A stretch of DNA of 64,000 nucleotides from Mucilaginibacter sp. Its GTDB lineage: Bacteria; Bacteroidota; Bacteroidia; Sphingobacteriales; Sphingobacteriaceae. The stretch lies in assembly GCA_025352225.1 (NCBI GenBank), contig JANXTT010000160.1, forward strand, positions 1 through 64,000. Direction: 5' to 3'. Positions 35,339 to 45,834 of this stretch are shown piece by piece (position 1 is the first letter of the stretch; each line of letters begins with the position of its first letter). The notes beneath the pieces were generated by a model. The model did not search any database, was not told the origin of the DNA, and saw nothing but the letters and a program-made list of their open reading frames with translations. Both the position numbers and the translations under genes were made by a program.

Positions 35339-37453
35339 TCACTCTGTCCAAACAACAACTTCGGCTGGTTTAAGTTCGCGCTGGCCAAAAATCACTTTTG
35401 CATTAGCCGGAATAGGTACAGTTAAAGTCTTTTCGGAATGGTAGTTTATGGCTACCCAAAAGCCGTCTCTCCAATCTAATATCATGCCCTCTGGCAACTC
35501 AACCGCTTTGATTTTAGCGTACACGCAAACCTTTTTAATGATGTCTTTTTCCAGTTTGCCATCGTCTGTATCGGGGCCAATATAAGTTACAGACCCGGTT
35601 CCCCATTTTCTAAGGGTGGCTGCAACTTTGTTTTTATAATATTGATTAGTATAGCGGGCTAAGGTTTCGGTGCCGGGTTGCGGTTCTAAAACATCGGCCC
35701 AATCTTTCCAATTGTAACTTTTGTCGTCTAAAGTAACACTTCCGTTTACGTTGACTGGCAGAACGTCATAAAAAAGCACACGCGCCCCTGTCAACGGTTT
35801 AATCATATTACTGTAAGCTTGTTCCCATAAATGTCCGTTACGGTCTTTTTGGCCCGTTCTGGGGGTTAAAACCAAGTTGCCCCCTGCTTGTACATATTGT
35901 GTGAGTTTGGTAATCAGTTTTTCATCCAGCAGTTGATACATGGGCATCACAACCATTTTGTACCCGCTTATATCCATGTCTTCTGAAACAAAATCAACTT
36001 TACAGCCCAGAGCCTTTAATGCCGCGTGGTATTTAAAAATTATCTTTTCGGGATTCCATTGGTCTGTTTGGGGTTGAATCTGTGTATCCCAATAGTTATC
36101 AAAGTTCCATAGTATGGCTACCTTGCGGGATGCATAATTAGCAGGAACCGGCGTATTAGGCGAAAAGTTTTTACGCAGCAGCTTAATCTCGCTCATAAAT
36201 TTACTATACTCTAAGCCCCCAACAGAAGGGGTAACTCCATCGGGGCCAATCATCGCATTATGATATTGCTCACCTCCATATAGCGGTTGGCGGAACCTAT
36301 AAGAGCAGGCTATGCTACAGCCGCCTACATAGGAGTTCCATAGCCATGCGCGGATAACTCCGGGGTATGGTTGAGGGTTATATAAGCCCCAGTTAACCTG
36401 CCCGGGCTGCAGCTCCATAACACCTGTAAAGTCTTTTTTATACCTGAAAAAATCGTTGGGGAAGGCCATTCTACTTGGGAGGCCTATTCTAAAGCCCTGA
36501 TTGCCTAAACCACCTACATTGGTATAGCCGCCACCTACGGGATACATGGTATAGGTAATAAAATCAAGGTCTTTATCATTTAGCCATGGGTCAACCCGAT
36601 CATGAAAATGCATAAAATTTGTGGTTACCCATTGCGATAATGGAATATTCTTTTTTAATAACCGTGCATTAAACCGTACAAAATCGGCACATTCTTCGGC
36701 ATTGAAACGTCTGAAATCTAATAATTCATGCGGATCAACCTCAGCGATATTAGTTTTTTGATTAGGCAATGCCACGTCTTCAAAGGAAGGGTAGGTAATG
36801 CTCCAGAACATAGTGCCCCATGCGCGGTTCAACTCCTCAACAGTTTGATACTTTGCCTTGAGCCATTGCTGAAAATGAGCTTTTACCTCATTGCCAAAAT
36901 CTTCTTCGCCATAATGCGATGGCTCGTTGTCTATCTGCCAACCCATAATATTAGGGTTATTTGCATAGTGCCTGGCCATCGCGGTTACTATTCTCTCGGT
37001 TAGCTCCCGGTATTTAGCACTCGACCATGAAAAAAATTGCCGCCCGCCGTGCGTCGCGGTTAAGCCGTTTTCTTTAACCAATAATACTTCGGGGTACTTT
37101 TTTGTTAGCCATAACGGGGGGGTAGCAGTAGGGGTACACATAATTACCTTTAAGCCGTGTCGGCCGGCGATGTTAACGGCCTCGTCAAGCCAATCAAAAT
37201 CAAACTTACCTTCTTCTGGCTCTAGCCTGGCCCAGGCAAACTCGGCCATGTGGGTGTACTCAAAACCCATATCGGCCATTTTTTTTAAGTCCCTATCCCA
37301 TTGGCTTTTATCCCATTGTTCGGGATAATAATAGACCCCGGTTTTTATCAGGTCGGCTTTGTGAAAATATGGCTCCTGTGCCGAAACCTGGTTAATATTA
37401 ATAATAGCCAGAAATAATCCAATGGCTAATATTTTGGCTTTAATTATTTTCAT
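35339..37453 (-). CDS. GH42 beta-galactosidase
   Basis: The exported 704-residue enzyme (signal ending in ININQVSAQ) releases galactose from beta-galactosides. It has the GH42 barrel (KTGVYYYPEQWDKSQWDRDL), the acid/base Glu in GWQIDNEPSHYG (about residue 176), the nucleophile Glu in GVMELQPGQVNWG (about 346), the trimerisation/glutamine-amidotransferase-like domain (about 440-620) and a C-terminal beta domain. It is 19 bases downstream of the GH2 gene in one operon. Galactan or arabinogalactan is a likely substrate, inferred from neighbours. Confidence 0.95.
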   Translation of the reverse strand: MKIIKAKILAIGLFLAIININQVSAQEPYFHKADLIKTGVYYYPEQWDKSQWDRDLKKMADMGFEYTHMAEFAWARLEPEEGKFDFDWLDEAVNIAGRHGLKVIMCTPTATPPLWLTKKYPEVLLVKENGLTATHGGRQFFSWSSAKYRELTERIVTAMARHYANNPNIMGWQIDNEPSHYGEEDFGNEVKAHFQQWLKAKYQTVEELNRAWGTMFWSITYPSFEDVALPNQKTNIAEVDPHELLDFRRFNAEECADFVRFNARLLKKNIPLSQWVTTNFMHFHDRVDPWLNDKDLDFITYTMYPVGGGYTNVGGLGNQGFRIGLPSRMAFPNDFFRYKKDFTGVMELQPGQVNWGLYNPQPYPGVIRAWLWNSYVGGCSIACSYRFRQPLYGGEQYHNAMIGPDGVTPSVGGLEYSKFMSEIKLLRKNFSPNTPVPANYASRKVAILWNFDNYWDTQIQPQTDQWNPEKIIFKYHAALKALGCKVDFVSEDMDISGYKMVVMPMYQLLDEKLITKLTQYVQAGGNLVLTPRTGQKDRNGHLWEQAYSNMIKPLTGARVLFYDVLPVNVNGSVTLDDKSYNWKDWADVLEPQPGTETLARYTNQYYKNKVAATLRKWGTGSVTYIGPDTDDGKLEKDIIKKVCVYAKIKAVELPEGMILDWRDGFWVAINYHSEKTLTVPIPANAKVIFGQRELKPAEVVVWTE

Positions 37454-37472
37454 AATATGATAATGAGCGCAC

Positions 37473-39908
37473 TTATTTATTGTTTAAAGTTATGGTTTTT
37501 GATAGCAAGCCCGGCGACGATAGTGTTATTTTTACTGTCCCAGGGTTGTGTTTCCATTGTATATAAGCTAAAAGTTTGCCATGCAGGGCATTGCGTTTAG
37601 CTGCTTTATAATCTTCATGGCTGGTTGAGCTACCGCTCTCCAATCCAATTAGCTCGGCTGGGCCCTCTACCTTTACGCTAACCTCGTTCTCCGCATTAAA
37701 TACCAGGGTGCCTTTTTGGTCGGTTATATCCAATACCACTTGCGCCAGGCTTTTTGTTCGGGCAAAAGCGCTAATATCTGCCGATGCTTTAATTGCATAA
37801 GCCTTGCCTGCGGTAACTAATTGATGTTCGCTAACAGGTTTGCCGTTTTTATAGCCTTTTACCGTCAATGCTCCCGGTGAAAAAGGCACCTCCCAGTTAA
37901 TAACCCGCCCGGTTGCTGTTGCTAAATCCTTTTTACCAATGGATTTTCCATTTAAAAACAGCTCGGCTTCATCGCAATTGGTATAGCATGATACCTTAAT
38001 CGGTTTACCTAATAGCCAATTCCAGGTAGGTGCCGCGGTTATTCTGCCCCTGCCTGTTTTTTTAGTCTCTTCATCGTTAATTTCTTCCGTACATAGGTAA
38101 GCCATCGGCTTATCAGACCATAAACTTTCTCTGAAATAATAAGCCGGCTTTTTAAACCCCGCTAAATCAATTAAGCCAGGGCTGCTGCTTCTGCCCGGCC
38201 ATTGGTGCGCCTCGCCCAGGTAATCAACCCCTGTCCAGAGGTACTGGCCCGAAATATACTCATTATCGGCTACTGCGTTCCATGCTTCAAGTTGGCTGCC
38301 ATTTTCGCTGCCGTAGATAATACGGTTAGGGTATTTTTTATGATCATCGGCATACCTAAACTCCTGGTAATTATAGCCCACAATATCTAATTCTTCTGGG
38401 TAACCTACTTCGTTAGACATAACTACCCCAGCCAAGGCAGCGGTTACTGGCCGGGTAGTATCAAATTGTTTAACCACGGCAACCAAGCGTTTGGCAATTG
38501 GTGTCATCAGGCTTGCAAGCGGGTGGCCGGCTGTAAAGCCTTTGCCATAGATTTGCGGGTTTTTTCCGGTATTCAAAACTTCGTTAGTGTAAGGGTCATT
38601 GGGGTAATCTATTTCATTGCCAATACTCCACAGTATGATAGATGGATGGTTCCTATCCCGCTTCACCATATCGCCCAGGTCGCGGTCGGCCCATTCTCTA
38701 AAATATTGGTGATAACCATCATTGCCTGGTTTGCCTATATTCCAGCCTTTTATCCATTTGTTTTTACCAATTTCCCATTCGTCAAAAGCTTCATCCATTA
38801 CCAGCAACCCAAGCTTATCACATAGGTTGTACAGATAATCGGCATGTGGGTTATGGCTTAGGCGCAGGGAGTTTGTACCGCCTTCTTTTAATATTTTTAA
38901 ACGTCTTTCCCATACAGCTTCGGGTACGGCAACGCCCAATGCCCCGGCGTCATCATGAATACAAACCCCTTTAAGCTTTAAGCTCTTTCCGTTTAAAAAG
39001 AAGCCTTTATCTTTATCAAATGTAGCTGTGCGGATGCCCACTTCTTGCACAACATCATCGGTTTTTTTGCCATTAACTGTTAAAGATACCTCAAGTTTAT
39101 ATAGCTCTGGATGCTCCACCGACCATAGCAATGGCTTTGCCACGCCGAAAGTTAGTTTAGCATCTTGATGTTCTCCGCTAATCACTTTTACCACCTGCCT
39201 GGCAGAACCCACAACCTGGCCTCCCTTTTTAAACAATGTGGCATTAACAAGCACACCAGCAGGATTAACCGAATAGTTGGTTAAACTAACATTCACATTC
39301 ACGGAGGCGTTTTCCGCAGATACTTCTGGTGTAGAAAAAGCTATTCCCCAAACATCTACGCTGATATCATTAGTTGCAATTAGATATACATTACGGTATA
39401 TGCCGGAGCCCGTGTACCATCTTGAGTCGCCAAACTCGGTATGATCGGCCTTTACGGCTACAATATTTTTGCCGGTTTTATTTATATACTGCGTTATCTC
39501 GTATTGAAATGGGATAAAGCCATTGGGGCGCTTTCCCAGCGAATGCCCGTTTATCCAAACTTCACTGTTTTTATAGATCCCATCAAAGTAGAGGGAAACT
39601 TTTTTATTACGCATATCTGGTTGTACTGTAAATGTTTTACGATACCAACCTATGCCAGTTGGTAAATACGCCGTGCTGCTGGCCCATTGTTCATCAAAGG
39701 GCCCTTCAATGCTCCAATCGTGCGGTAGCATTATATTTCTCCATGCTTTGTCGTCAAAAGTAGTTTGGTCAGCATTGGCAATATCACCTTTGTAAAACTT
39801 CCAGTTATCATTAAACAGAATAGTTTGCCGTGTATTCTGGGCAAACAGGTTTAAGCTAAATAGCATAAAAAAAACAAATACCGGATATTGCACTTTGTAG
39901 AATTTCAT
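37473..39908 (-). CDS. GH2 beta-galactosidase
   Basis: The 811-residue exported enzyme (signal MKFYKVQYPVFVFFMLFSLNLFAQ) has the GH2 layout: sugar-binding domain (about 30-190, with NWKFYKGD and MLPHDWSIEGPF), Ig-like domain, TIM barrel with LRLSHNPHADYLYNLCDKLG, acid/base Glu in WSIGNEIDYP (about 428) and nucleophile Glu in IYGSENGS (about 535), and a C-terminal extra domain resembling DUF4982/Ig. It is the first gene of an operon with GH42. Confidence 0.95.
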   Translation of the reverse strand: MKFYKVQYPVFVFFMLFSLNLFAQNTRQTILFNDNWKFYKGDIANADQTTFDDKAWRNIMLPHDWSIEGPFDEQWASSTAYLPTGIGWYRKTFTVQPDMRNKKVSLYFDGIYKNSEVWINGHSLGKRPNGFIPFQYEITQYINKTGKNIVAVKADHTEFGDSRWYTGSGIYRNVYLIATNDISVDVWGIAFSTPEVSAENASVNVNVSLTNYSVNPAGVLVNATLFKKGGQVVGSARQVVKVISGEHQDAKLTFGVAKPLLWSVEHPELYKLEVSLTVNGKKTDDVVQEVGIRTATFDKDKGFFLNGKSLKLKGVCIHDDAGALGVAVPEAVWERRLKILKEGGTNSLRLSHNPHADYLYNLCDKLGLLVMDEAFDEWEIGKNKWIKGWNIGKPGNDGYHQYFREWADRDLGDMVKRDRNHPSIILWSIGNEIDYPNDPYTNEVLNTGKNPQIYGKGFTAGHPLASLMTPIAKRLVAVVKQFDTTRPVTAALAGVVMSNEVGYPEELDIVGYNYQEFRYADDHKKYPNRIIYGSENGSQLEAWNAVADNEYISGQYLWTGVDYLGEAHQWPGRSSSPGLIDLAGFKKPAYYFRESLWSDKPMAYLCTEEINDEETKKTGRGRITAAPTWNWLLGKPIKVSCYTNCDEAELFLNGKSIGKKDLATATGRVINWEVPFSPGALTVKGYKNGKPVSEHQLVTAGKAYAIKASADISAFARTKSLAQVVLDITDQKGTLVFNAENEVSVKVEGPAELIGLESGSSTSHEDYKAAKRNALHGKLLAYIQWKHNPGTVKITLSSPGLLSKTITLNNK

Positions 39909-39985
39909 AGTTATGAGCTGCGTTTACTTAATTGGATCTTGGAGTAACAATAATAATGAATATATTGATGACGGATATAACTAAC

Positions 39986-40006
39986 TTGTTACAAAGGGTA
40001 TAACAA
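39986..40006. promoter_or_regulatory. Candidate operator upstream of the GH2-GH42 operon
   Basis: TTGTTA, nine bases, then TAACAA form an inverted repeat in the 213-base divergent gap, about 80 bases before the GH2 start. A CTTTG sequence lies inside it on the minus strand and might be part of a promoter. No regulator gene is adjacent. Confidence 0.35.
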
Positions 40007-40121
40007 ATAAATTCATTTAAAAATAACAACAATGCCAAACCTCAAAATATAATATCACAATTAGTTAATGTAATATTAATATTAATCCGGCTAATTTTAT
40101 GGTCGCATAACTACGTATTAT

Positions 40122-41318
40122 ATGTCCCTAATTAATTTTATAAAAAAACATGCCCCTTTAGTTAAGCTTCTGAGGGCTAGTTTTGTTATGATACTAAGCT
40201 TTCAAACTACCTACGGGCAAACATCAAACGGGCCGGTTATAAATATGATTTTTACTTCTGATGCGCATTATGGCATTACGCGTAATAAATTCAGGGGCGA
40301 TACCGATGTGAACAGCCATATAGTAAACGCGGCTATGATACGCCAGATGAATACAATACCTAACGTTATGCTGCCTGCTGATGGCGGCGTTAATGCCGAC
40401 AAGGTAGTTGGCCCGGTAGATTATATGATACAAACAGGCGATATTGCCAACCGTATGGAAATCCCAATTCAAAGTGCGGCGGCATCGTGGGCGCAGTTTG
40501 AAGCCGACTATTTACACAGCCTTACCTTAAAGGGCCGTGATGGCCGCACGGCTAAATTATTGCTCGCCCCGGGAAATCATGATATTTCAAACGCGATTGG
40601 GTTTTCTAAACCTATGTACCCATTAACAGATCCCACGGCGATGGTTAAAATATATAACCTGGTGTTAAAGCCGCAAAAGCCCATGACTAACGCCGTTTAT
40701 AATTATGAAAAGGATAAAATTAATTATTCGCTCAACACGGGAGGCGTTCATTTAATGTTTATTACCTTATGGCCCGACTCTGCAGAGCGGATCTGGATGC
40801 AAAAAGACCTGGATACGGTTTCGAAAACAACCCCTGTTATTATTTTTACGCATGACCAGCCCACCTGTGAGGCGAAGCATTTTACCAACCCGCTGCCGCC
40901 ACATACAATGACCCGGCAAAACAAATTTGAAAATCTGACGGCAGAATATTATAAAGAAGGCTATATTGCATCTAAGGATGGCGGAGCTACCGATATAGAA
41001 CAACGTGGCTGGGTAAAATTTTTAAAGGCACATGCCAATATTAAAGCCTATTTTCATGGCAACAGCAACTGGAACGAATTTTATGTTTACAATGGTCCCG
41101 ATAATGATGTTAACTTAAATGTTTTCCGGGTAGATTCGCCGATGAAAGGTAAATACTCTGCCGAAAATGAGCAACTTTTATCGTTTCTGCTGCTCTCTCT
41201 TGACCCTAAAAACCAACGACTTAGTGTACGAGAATGTTTATGGAATACGCAGCCGTTAAACAAGTCGGCCAAAATTACCTTTGGTAAAAGCGCAACAATA
41301 TCTCTTAAAGTATATTAA
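40122..41318 (+). CDS. Exported calcineurin-like metallophosphoesterase
   Basis: The 398-residue protein has an N-terminal hydrophobic export segment (LLRASFVMILSFQTTYGQ) and phosphoesterase motifs: TSDAHYG (Asp47, His49), QTGDIANRME, APGNHDIS (about 150) and FTHDQP. The usual GHxH at the end is HGNSNWNEF here, lacking both His of that motif. Substrate unknown. It is divergent from the GH2 gene. Confidence 0.8.
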   Translation: MSLINFIKKHAPLVKLLRASFVMILSFQTTYGQTSNGPVINMIFTSDAHYGITRNKFRGDTDVNSHIVNAAMIRQMNTIPNVMLPADGGVNADKVVGPVDYMIQTGDIANRMEIPIQSAAASWAQFEADYLHSLTLKGRDGRTAKLLLAPGNHDISNAIGFSKPMYPLTDPTAMVKIYNLVLKPQKPMTNAVYNYEKDKINYSLNTGGVHLMFITLWPDSAERIWMQKDLDTVSKTTPVIIFTHDQPTCEAKHFTNPLPPHTMTRQNKFENLTAEYYKEGYIASKDGGATDIEQRGWVKFLKAHANIKAYFHGNSNWNEFYVYNGPDNDVNLNVFRVDSPMKGKYSAENEQLLSFLLLSLDPKNQRLSVRECLWNTQPLNKSAKITFGKSATISLKVY

Positions 41319-41545
41319 TAGTTTCCGTTATATATATCACCGGAGCTGTTAATAAAGGCTTGCGGGCATTATTCATGTTTCATTTTTTGAAAACTAAACC
41401 TTTTTACCTATCTTTAAGCACCATTTATAAGCCAACCCTAAGATTATGGTATTTTACAAAGCAGGCTAACGCTTTTTTAGTTAAATGGCGATGTTTATAA
41501 AGCACATTTGCATTAACAGTGTTATTGGGGCCGACCAATTTTTAT

Positions 41546-44329
41546 ATGTACTATAAATCCCCTTCTGGTATAAAGCAAAAATACAGCATAGTTATTTGTA
41601 TTGCCCTATTAACACTGTTAGTTAGGTATAACGGCTATGCACAAAGCTTAGGCGACCCTATTGTTAATATTACATTTGGTGCAGGCACAGGCCAATTTGC
41701 AGGATCGTTACCTGCCGATTCAGGATCTACCACTTATACGTATATTAATGGCACCCCAAGTGATGGCTTATATACAATTGCTAACTCAACCAACGGAATG
41801 TATACTGGCTGGTGGCGAACTTCGGACCATACCGGAAACCCGGGTGGCTATATGATGATAGTTAATTGTGACTACGCCCCAGGTATATTTTATACTCGAA
41901 AAGTAAAGGGCTTATGCGGCAATACGAAATACCAGTTTGCCGCATGGATTAAAAATTTATTAAATTATGTTGGCAAACCATCTAATATCAAGTTTTCTAT
42001 CGAGACAACCAACGGAGTCCTCCTGGGCTCTGACAGTACAGGTATTATCCCCTTAAAGGATGAATGGAAACAATATCCTTTTACTTTTAGTACACCTGCA
42101 GGCATAGATAGTATTGTTATTAAAATGAATAATATTGCCCCGGGAGGCAATGGTAATGATGTTGCTATTGATGATATCACTTTTAGGCCTTACGGCGACC
42201 CTGTAGCTGTAGTTTTTGATAAGGCAACAACCCAAAGCATCTGCGCGGGTAGCCCTAAAACAATTAACATTAATCCTACAACTACTCTTTCTACAGGCTA
42301 CGCGCTTAAGCTTCAGCAGATGATAAACGGGGTTTGGACAGATCAGGGAACACCATTTACAAACTCGGCGGCTAGTTTTTTATCGCCAACCGCCGCAGGT
42401 ACATATAGTTACCGGGTTGTATCGGCCCTGGCAGGCAATATAGCTGCGGCACAGTGTGTAGTGTCGTCAAATATACTAACCTTAACAGTTGCGCCTTTGC
42501 CCGATACAACCTTTACCGCGCCGGCTAAAACTTGCCTGGGTGATTCGACTTTTTTTACCGCTCCTGCAGAGCCAAGCGGCACTATTTGGCTATGGAATTT
42601 TGGGGATGGGGGCACGTCTGCCAAGCAAAACCCAGCTCATTTATATTCATCGCCCGGCGATTATACCGTAATGCTAACCGTTACCAATGCAAGCGGCTGC
42701 CCTTTAACCGGAACAAAAAAGATACACATCGCTAAGCTCCCCACCGCAAAATTTACCTATTCATCGCCGGACTGCGAAACCCGTGCAGTAATATTTACGG
42801 ATCTGTCGGCGCCCAACGAAGGCATAATTACAAAATGGGTGTGGGACTATGGAGATGGTAGCTTGCCAGACATCCGTACAGATAATATTAAACCATTCCA
42901 GCATACTTATACACCCGGCTCATATACAGTAAAGTTATCAGTTACCAACACCAATGGCTGCTTATCAACGGCAACACAGTCTTTTATAGTTAGCCCACTC
43001 CCCGTAGTTGATTTTATTTTGCCAGCCGCATGCGTTTCTGATAAGGTAACGTTTATAGATAATTCAAAAATAAGTGATAATTCGGAGAGTAGCTTTACCT
43101 ATTTATGGAACTTTGGCGACGCTGCAAACGCAACACCTGCAAATCCAAATACATCAAATTTAAAAAACCCAACACATAAATATAATACCGCATCAACCTA
43201 CCCGGTTAGCCTTACTATAACCTCAAATAACAATTGCGCGGTTACCACAACTAAAACATTTATTGTAAATGGTGCTACCCCTGTTGCCAACTTTGCCGTA
43301 TTGAATCCAAATACGTTATGCAGCAACAGAGAAGTTTATTTTATTAATAATTCTTCTGTCGACTTTGGGAATGCCACCAGAATTGACTGGTATTTTGACA
43401 TGATCAATAATCCCACTGTAGTGGTAACAGATAACAGCCCGTATCCTGGCAAACAGTATCGCCATACCTATCCGGAGTTTCATAGCCCGGCTTCAATTGA
43501 CTATACCGTACGAATGGTGGTTTACTCAGGTGCCATATGCTTTTCACCCAAGTTAGATCAGGTTATAACCTTGCGTGCAACACCCCACTTAACATTTAGT
43601 ACCCAATTACCCCTTTGCCAAAATAATGCACCGGTGCAGCTATCGGTATTGGAAGACAGCGGTATACAAGGCGGGGGTATATATTTAGGCACGGGGGTAA
43701 ATACTACTGGATTATTCGACCCTGCGGTTTCGGGCTCGGGAACGTTCCCCATCAAATATATTTACACAGCCAGCACTACCGGTGCTTGCGCAGATACAGT
43801 AAGCCAGAATATTGTGGTAAATCCCTATCCCCAAATAAACGCAGGTAGTGATATTACGATACTGGCTGGCGGGGCTTCGCAATTGCATGCTACTACTACA
43901 AGCAATGGCAATCTAACTTACTCCTGGTCTCCGGCCAGCGGGTTAAGCAGCACATCCATACCCAATCCAATTGCCTCACCCGCTATAAATACAACATATA
44001 CGTTAACTGCAACAAATAGTAATGGGTGCAGTGCAACAAGCAAGGTTAATGTGGTTGTATTACAAGCACCCACAGTACCCAATGCCTTTACCCCTAATGG
44101 CGACAGTATTAACGATGTGTGGAAAATATTATACCTTGATACCTATTCGGGTTGTACAATTGAAGTATTTAATCGCTCAGGTAAAAAGGTATTTTCGTCA
44201 ATAGGATATCCCATTCCGTGGGATGGGAGGTTCAATGGCGCTGATCTGCCTGTAGGCGTATACTATTATATTATTAATCCGAAACACGGGCGGAGTATGA
44301 TATCAGGTTCGGTAACTATAATACGGTAA
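41546..44329 (+). CDS. PKD-repeat protein with type IX secretion (type B) C-terminal domain
   Basis: This secreted protein of about 927 residues starts at ATG 41546 (MYYKSPSGIKQKYSIVICIALL, signal to NGYAQ); a GTG nine codons upstream is not needed. It has an N-terminal galactose-binding-like sandwich (about 25-220), an Ig-like segment, and three or more PKD domains (WNFGDGGTSAKQNPAHLYSSP, WDYGDGSLP, WNFGDAAN). The C-terminal tail is typical of gliding/T9SS type B substrates (FTPNGDSINDVWKI, ending VYYYIINPKHGRSMISGSVTIIR-like). It is exported to the surface by T9SS. The two protease genes follow. Confidence 0.88.
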   Translation: MYYKSPSGIKQKYSIVICIALLTLLVRYNGYAQSLGDPIVNITFGAGTGQFAGSLPADSGSTTYTYINGTPSDGLYTIANSTNGMYTGWWRTSDHTGNPGGYMMIVNCDYAPGIFYTRKVKGLCGNTKYQFAAWIKNLLNYVGKPSNIKFSIETTNGVLLGSDSTGIIPLKDEWKQYPFTFSTPAGIDSIVIKMNNIAPGGNGNDVAIDDITFRPYGDPVAVVFDKATTQSICAGSPKTININPTTTLSTGYALKLQQMINGVWTDQGTPFTNSAASFLSPTAAGTYSYRVVSALAGNIAAAQCVVSSNILTLTVAPLPDTTFTAPAKTCLGDSTFFTAPAEPSGTIWLWNFGDGGTSAKQNPAHLYSSPGDYTVMLTVTNASGCPLTGTKKIHIAKLPTAKFTYSSPDCETRAVIFTDLSAPNEGIITKWVWDYGDGSLPDIRTDNIKPFQHTYTPGSYTVKLSVTNTNGCLSTATQSFIVSPLPVVDFILPAACVSDKVTFIDNSKISDNSESSFTYLWNFGDAANATPANPNTSNLKNPTHKYNTASTYPVSLTITSNNNCAVTTTKTFIVNGATPVANFAVLNPNTLCSNREVYFINNSSVDFGNATRIDWYFDMINNPTVVVTDNSPYPGKQYRHTYPEFHSPASIDYTVRMVVYSGAICFSPKLDQVITLRATPHLTFSTQLPLCQNNAPVQLSVLEDSGIQGGGIYLGTGVNTTGLFDPAVSGSGTFPIKYIYTASTTGACADTVSQNIVVNPYPQINAGSDITILAGGASQLHATTTSNGNLTYSWSPASGLSSTSIPNPIASPAINTTYTLTATNSNGCSATSKVNVVVLQAPTVPNAFTPNGDSINDVWKILYLDTYSGCTIEVFNRSGKKVFSSIGYPIPWDGRFNGADLPVGVYYYIINPKHGRSMISGSVTIIR

Positions 44330-44402
44330 TGGAGACTAGGTAAAACTATATTTTGAGTTCTGCTTGTATAATAAAAGGATAATTATTAAACTTATACTTT
44401 AT

Positions 44403-45830
44403 ATGTATAAACTTAAATTTTGCTGCATTTTATTTTTTTTGCTAGGTTTTGGTGATGGATTATATGCTCAGCAACATGCCCGCGGTATGGACGTTGATGA
44501 TCAGGCGTATCAAAAGGCACCAAAAAAAGCCCGGTTAACCCGCGCGCTTGATATATTGCCATCCAAGGCTTCTATAAAGGCTTATGCCCCTTATCCAAAA
44601 AGCCAGGAACAGTTTGGTACTTGTGCAGCATGGGCCAGTGCTTACTGCGGGCGTACCATGATTGACGCTATAAAAAACAACTGGACCGACAGAGATTTTA
44701 TTACCAAAAATGCGTATTCGCCCGCTTTCCTGTTTCGGCTTTTACGCCCGGATGATGGATCGTGCGTTGGTGGCTCTGTAATTGAATATGCTTTCCAGAT
44801 CATGAAAACCAAAGGAAGCATCCCATTCAATAGCTTGCCGGTTTTATGTGTGCCCAGTATAGATGAAACGCAGCTAGCTACCGCGGGGGAATCAAAACTA
44901 AAGGACTACGCCCGTTTATTTGATGTTGGCGCATCCGAAAGCTTTAAGATCCAAGCGGTAAAGAAATCCCTGTCAGAAAAAAAGCCGGTTGTTATAGGCA
45001 TGTTATGCCCCTCTTCTTTTGATTACGCTGTAAACTGCTGGCAGCCAACTGAGCAGCCATTAAGCTCATTAGGAGGCCATGCCATGTGTGTTATTGGCTA
45101 TGACGATGAGCAATATGGTGGCGCATTTGAAATTCAAAATAGCTGGGGTTTAAACTGGGGTAATAAAGGCTATATCTGGATTAAGTATAGCGATTTTGCC
45201 CGGTTTGTAAAATATGCATACGAGTTTGTTGATTTGCCAGATGTTAAACCAGATGTGCCTGACTTGGCGGGCGCGGTTAAATTGGTGCTTTCTACTGGCG
45301 AACAAATGCCGGTTAACCTATTGGTCTCAACCCGGGGATTAAAGGTAGTTACGGCGGCGTCTACTAATCAACCGCTTACCATTTACAGAACGGCCGATTC
45401 TTATAATTCAGGCACTAATTTCAGAATTTATATCTCCAATAATCAACCGGCGTATGTATACGCCATCAGTTCTGACCTGAGCAACCAGGTAACCAAAATA
45501 TTCCCTTACGACGACAATACCAGCGCGGCCCTTACTTATAAAAAAAACGATGTAGCCTTGCCTGACGAAGATCACTATGTGCAGTTTGATAACCAAAGCG
45601 GGAAAGATTTTTTATGTGTATTATATAGCCGGAACGAGTTAAATATTAACGACCTGATTACAGCGATAGGTACTAAAGCCGGGACATTTAACCAACGGAT
45701 ATACAGTGTTTTAACCGATAAGATAACCGACCCTGCAAACATTACATTTAGTAGTGATAACATATCCTTTAAAGGAAAGACCAACGGAAAAGATATAGTG
45801 GCACTAATGGTTGAAATGGATCATAAATAA
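44403..45830 (+). CDS. Papain-like (C1) peptidase with DUF4384-like domain
   Basis: This 475-residue exported protein is best started at ATG 44403, giving a signal peptide (MYKLKFCCILFFLLGFGDGLYAQ); the frame could open at TTG 44364. The C1 fold is complete: Gln70 and Cys74 in SQEQFGTCAAWASAYC, His226 in GGHAMCVIGYDD, Asn246 in IQNSWGLNWG. After about residue 285 follows a DUF4384-like domain (FRIYISNNQPAYVYAIS, then KIFPYDDN). There is no obvious propeptide of papain type. It ends four bases before the caspase-like gene, so both are co-translated. Confidence 0.88.
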   Translation: MYKLKFCCILFFLLGFGDGLYAQQHARGMDVDDQAYQKAPKKARLTRALDILPSKASIKAYAPYPKSQEQFGTCAAWASAYCGRTMIDAIKNNWTDRDFITKNAYSPAFLFRLLRPDDGSCVGGSVIEYAFQIMKTKGSIPFNSLPVLCVPSIDETQLATAGESKLKDYARLFDVGASESFKIQAVKKSLSEKKPVVIGMLCPSSFDYAVNCWQPTEQPLSSLGGHAMCVIGYDDEQYGGAFEIQNSWGLNWGNKGYIWIKYSDFARFVKYAYEFVDLPDVKPDVPDLAGAVKLVLSTGEQMPVNLLVSTRGLKVVTAASTNQPLTIYRTADSYNSGTNFRIYISNNQPAYVYAISSDLSNQVTKIFPYDDNTSAALTYKKNDVALPDEDHYVQFDNQSGKDFLCVLYSRNELNINDLITAIGTKAGTFNQRIYSVLTDKITDPANITFSSDNISFKGKTNGKDIVALMVEMDHK

Positions 45831-45834
45831 AGAT

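Noticed and set aside
41519-41545. GTG start for the PKD protein
   Set aside because: The ATG at 41546 gives a normal signal peptide; the nine extra codons have no support.
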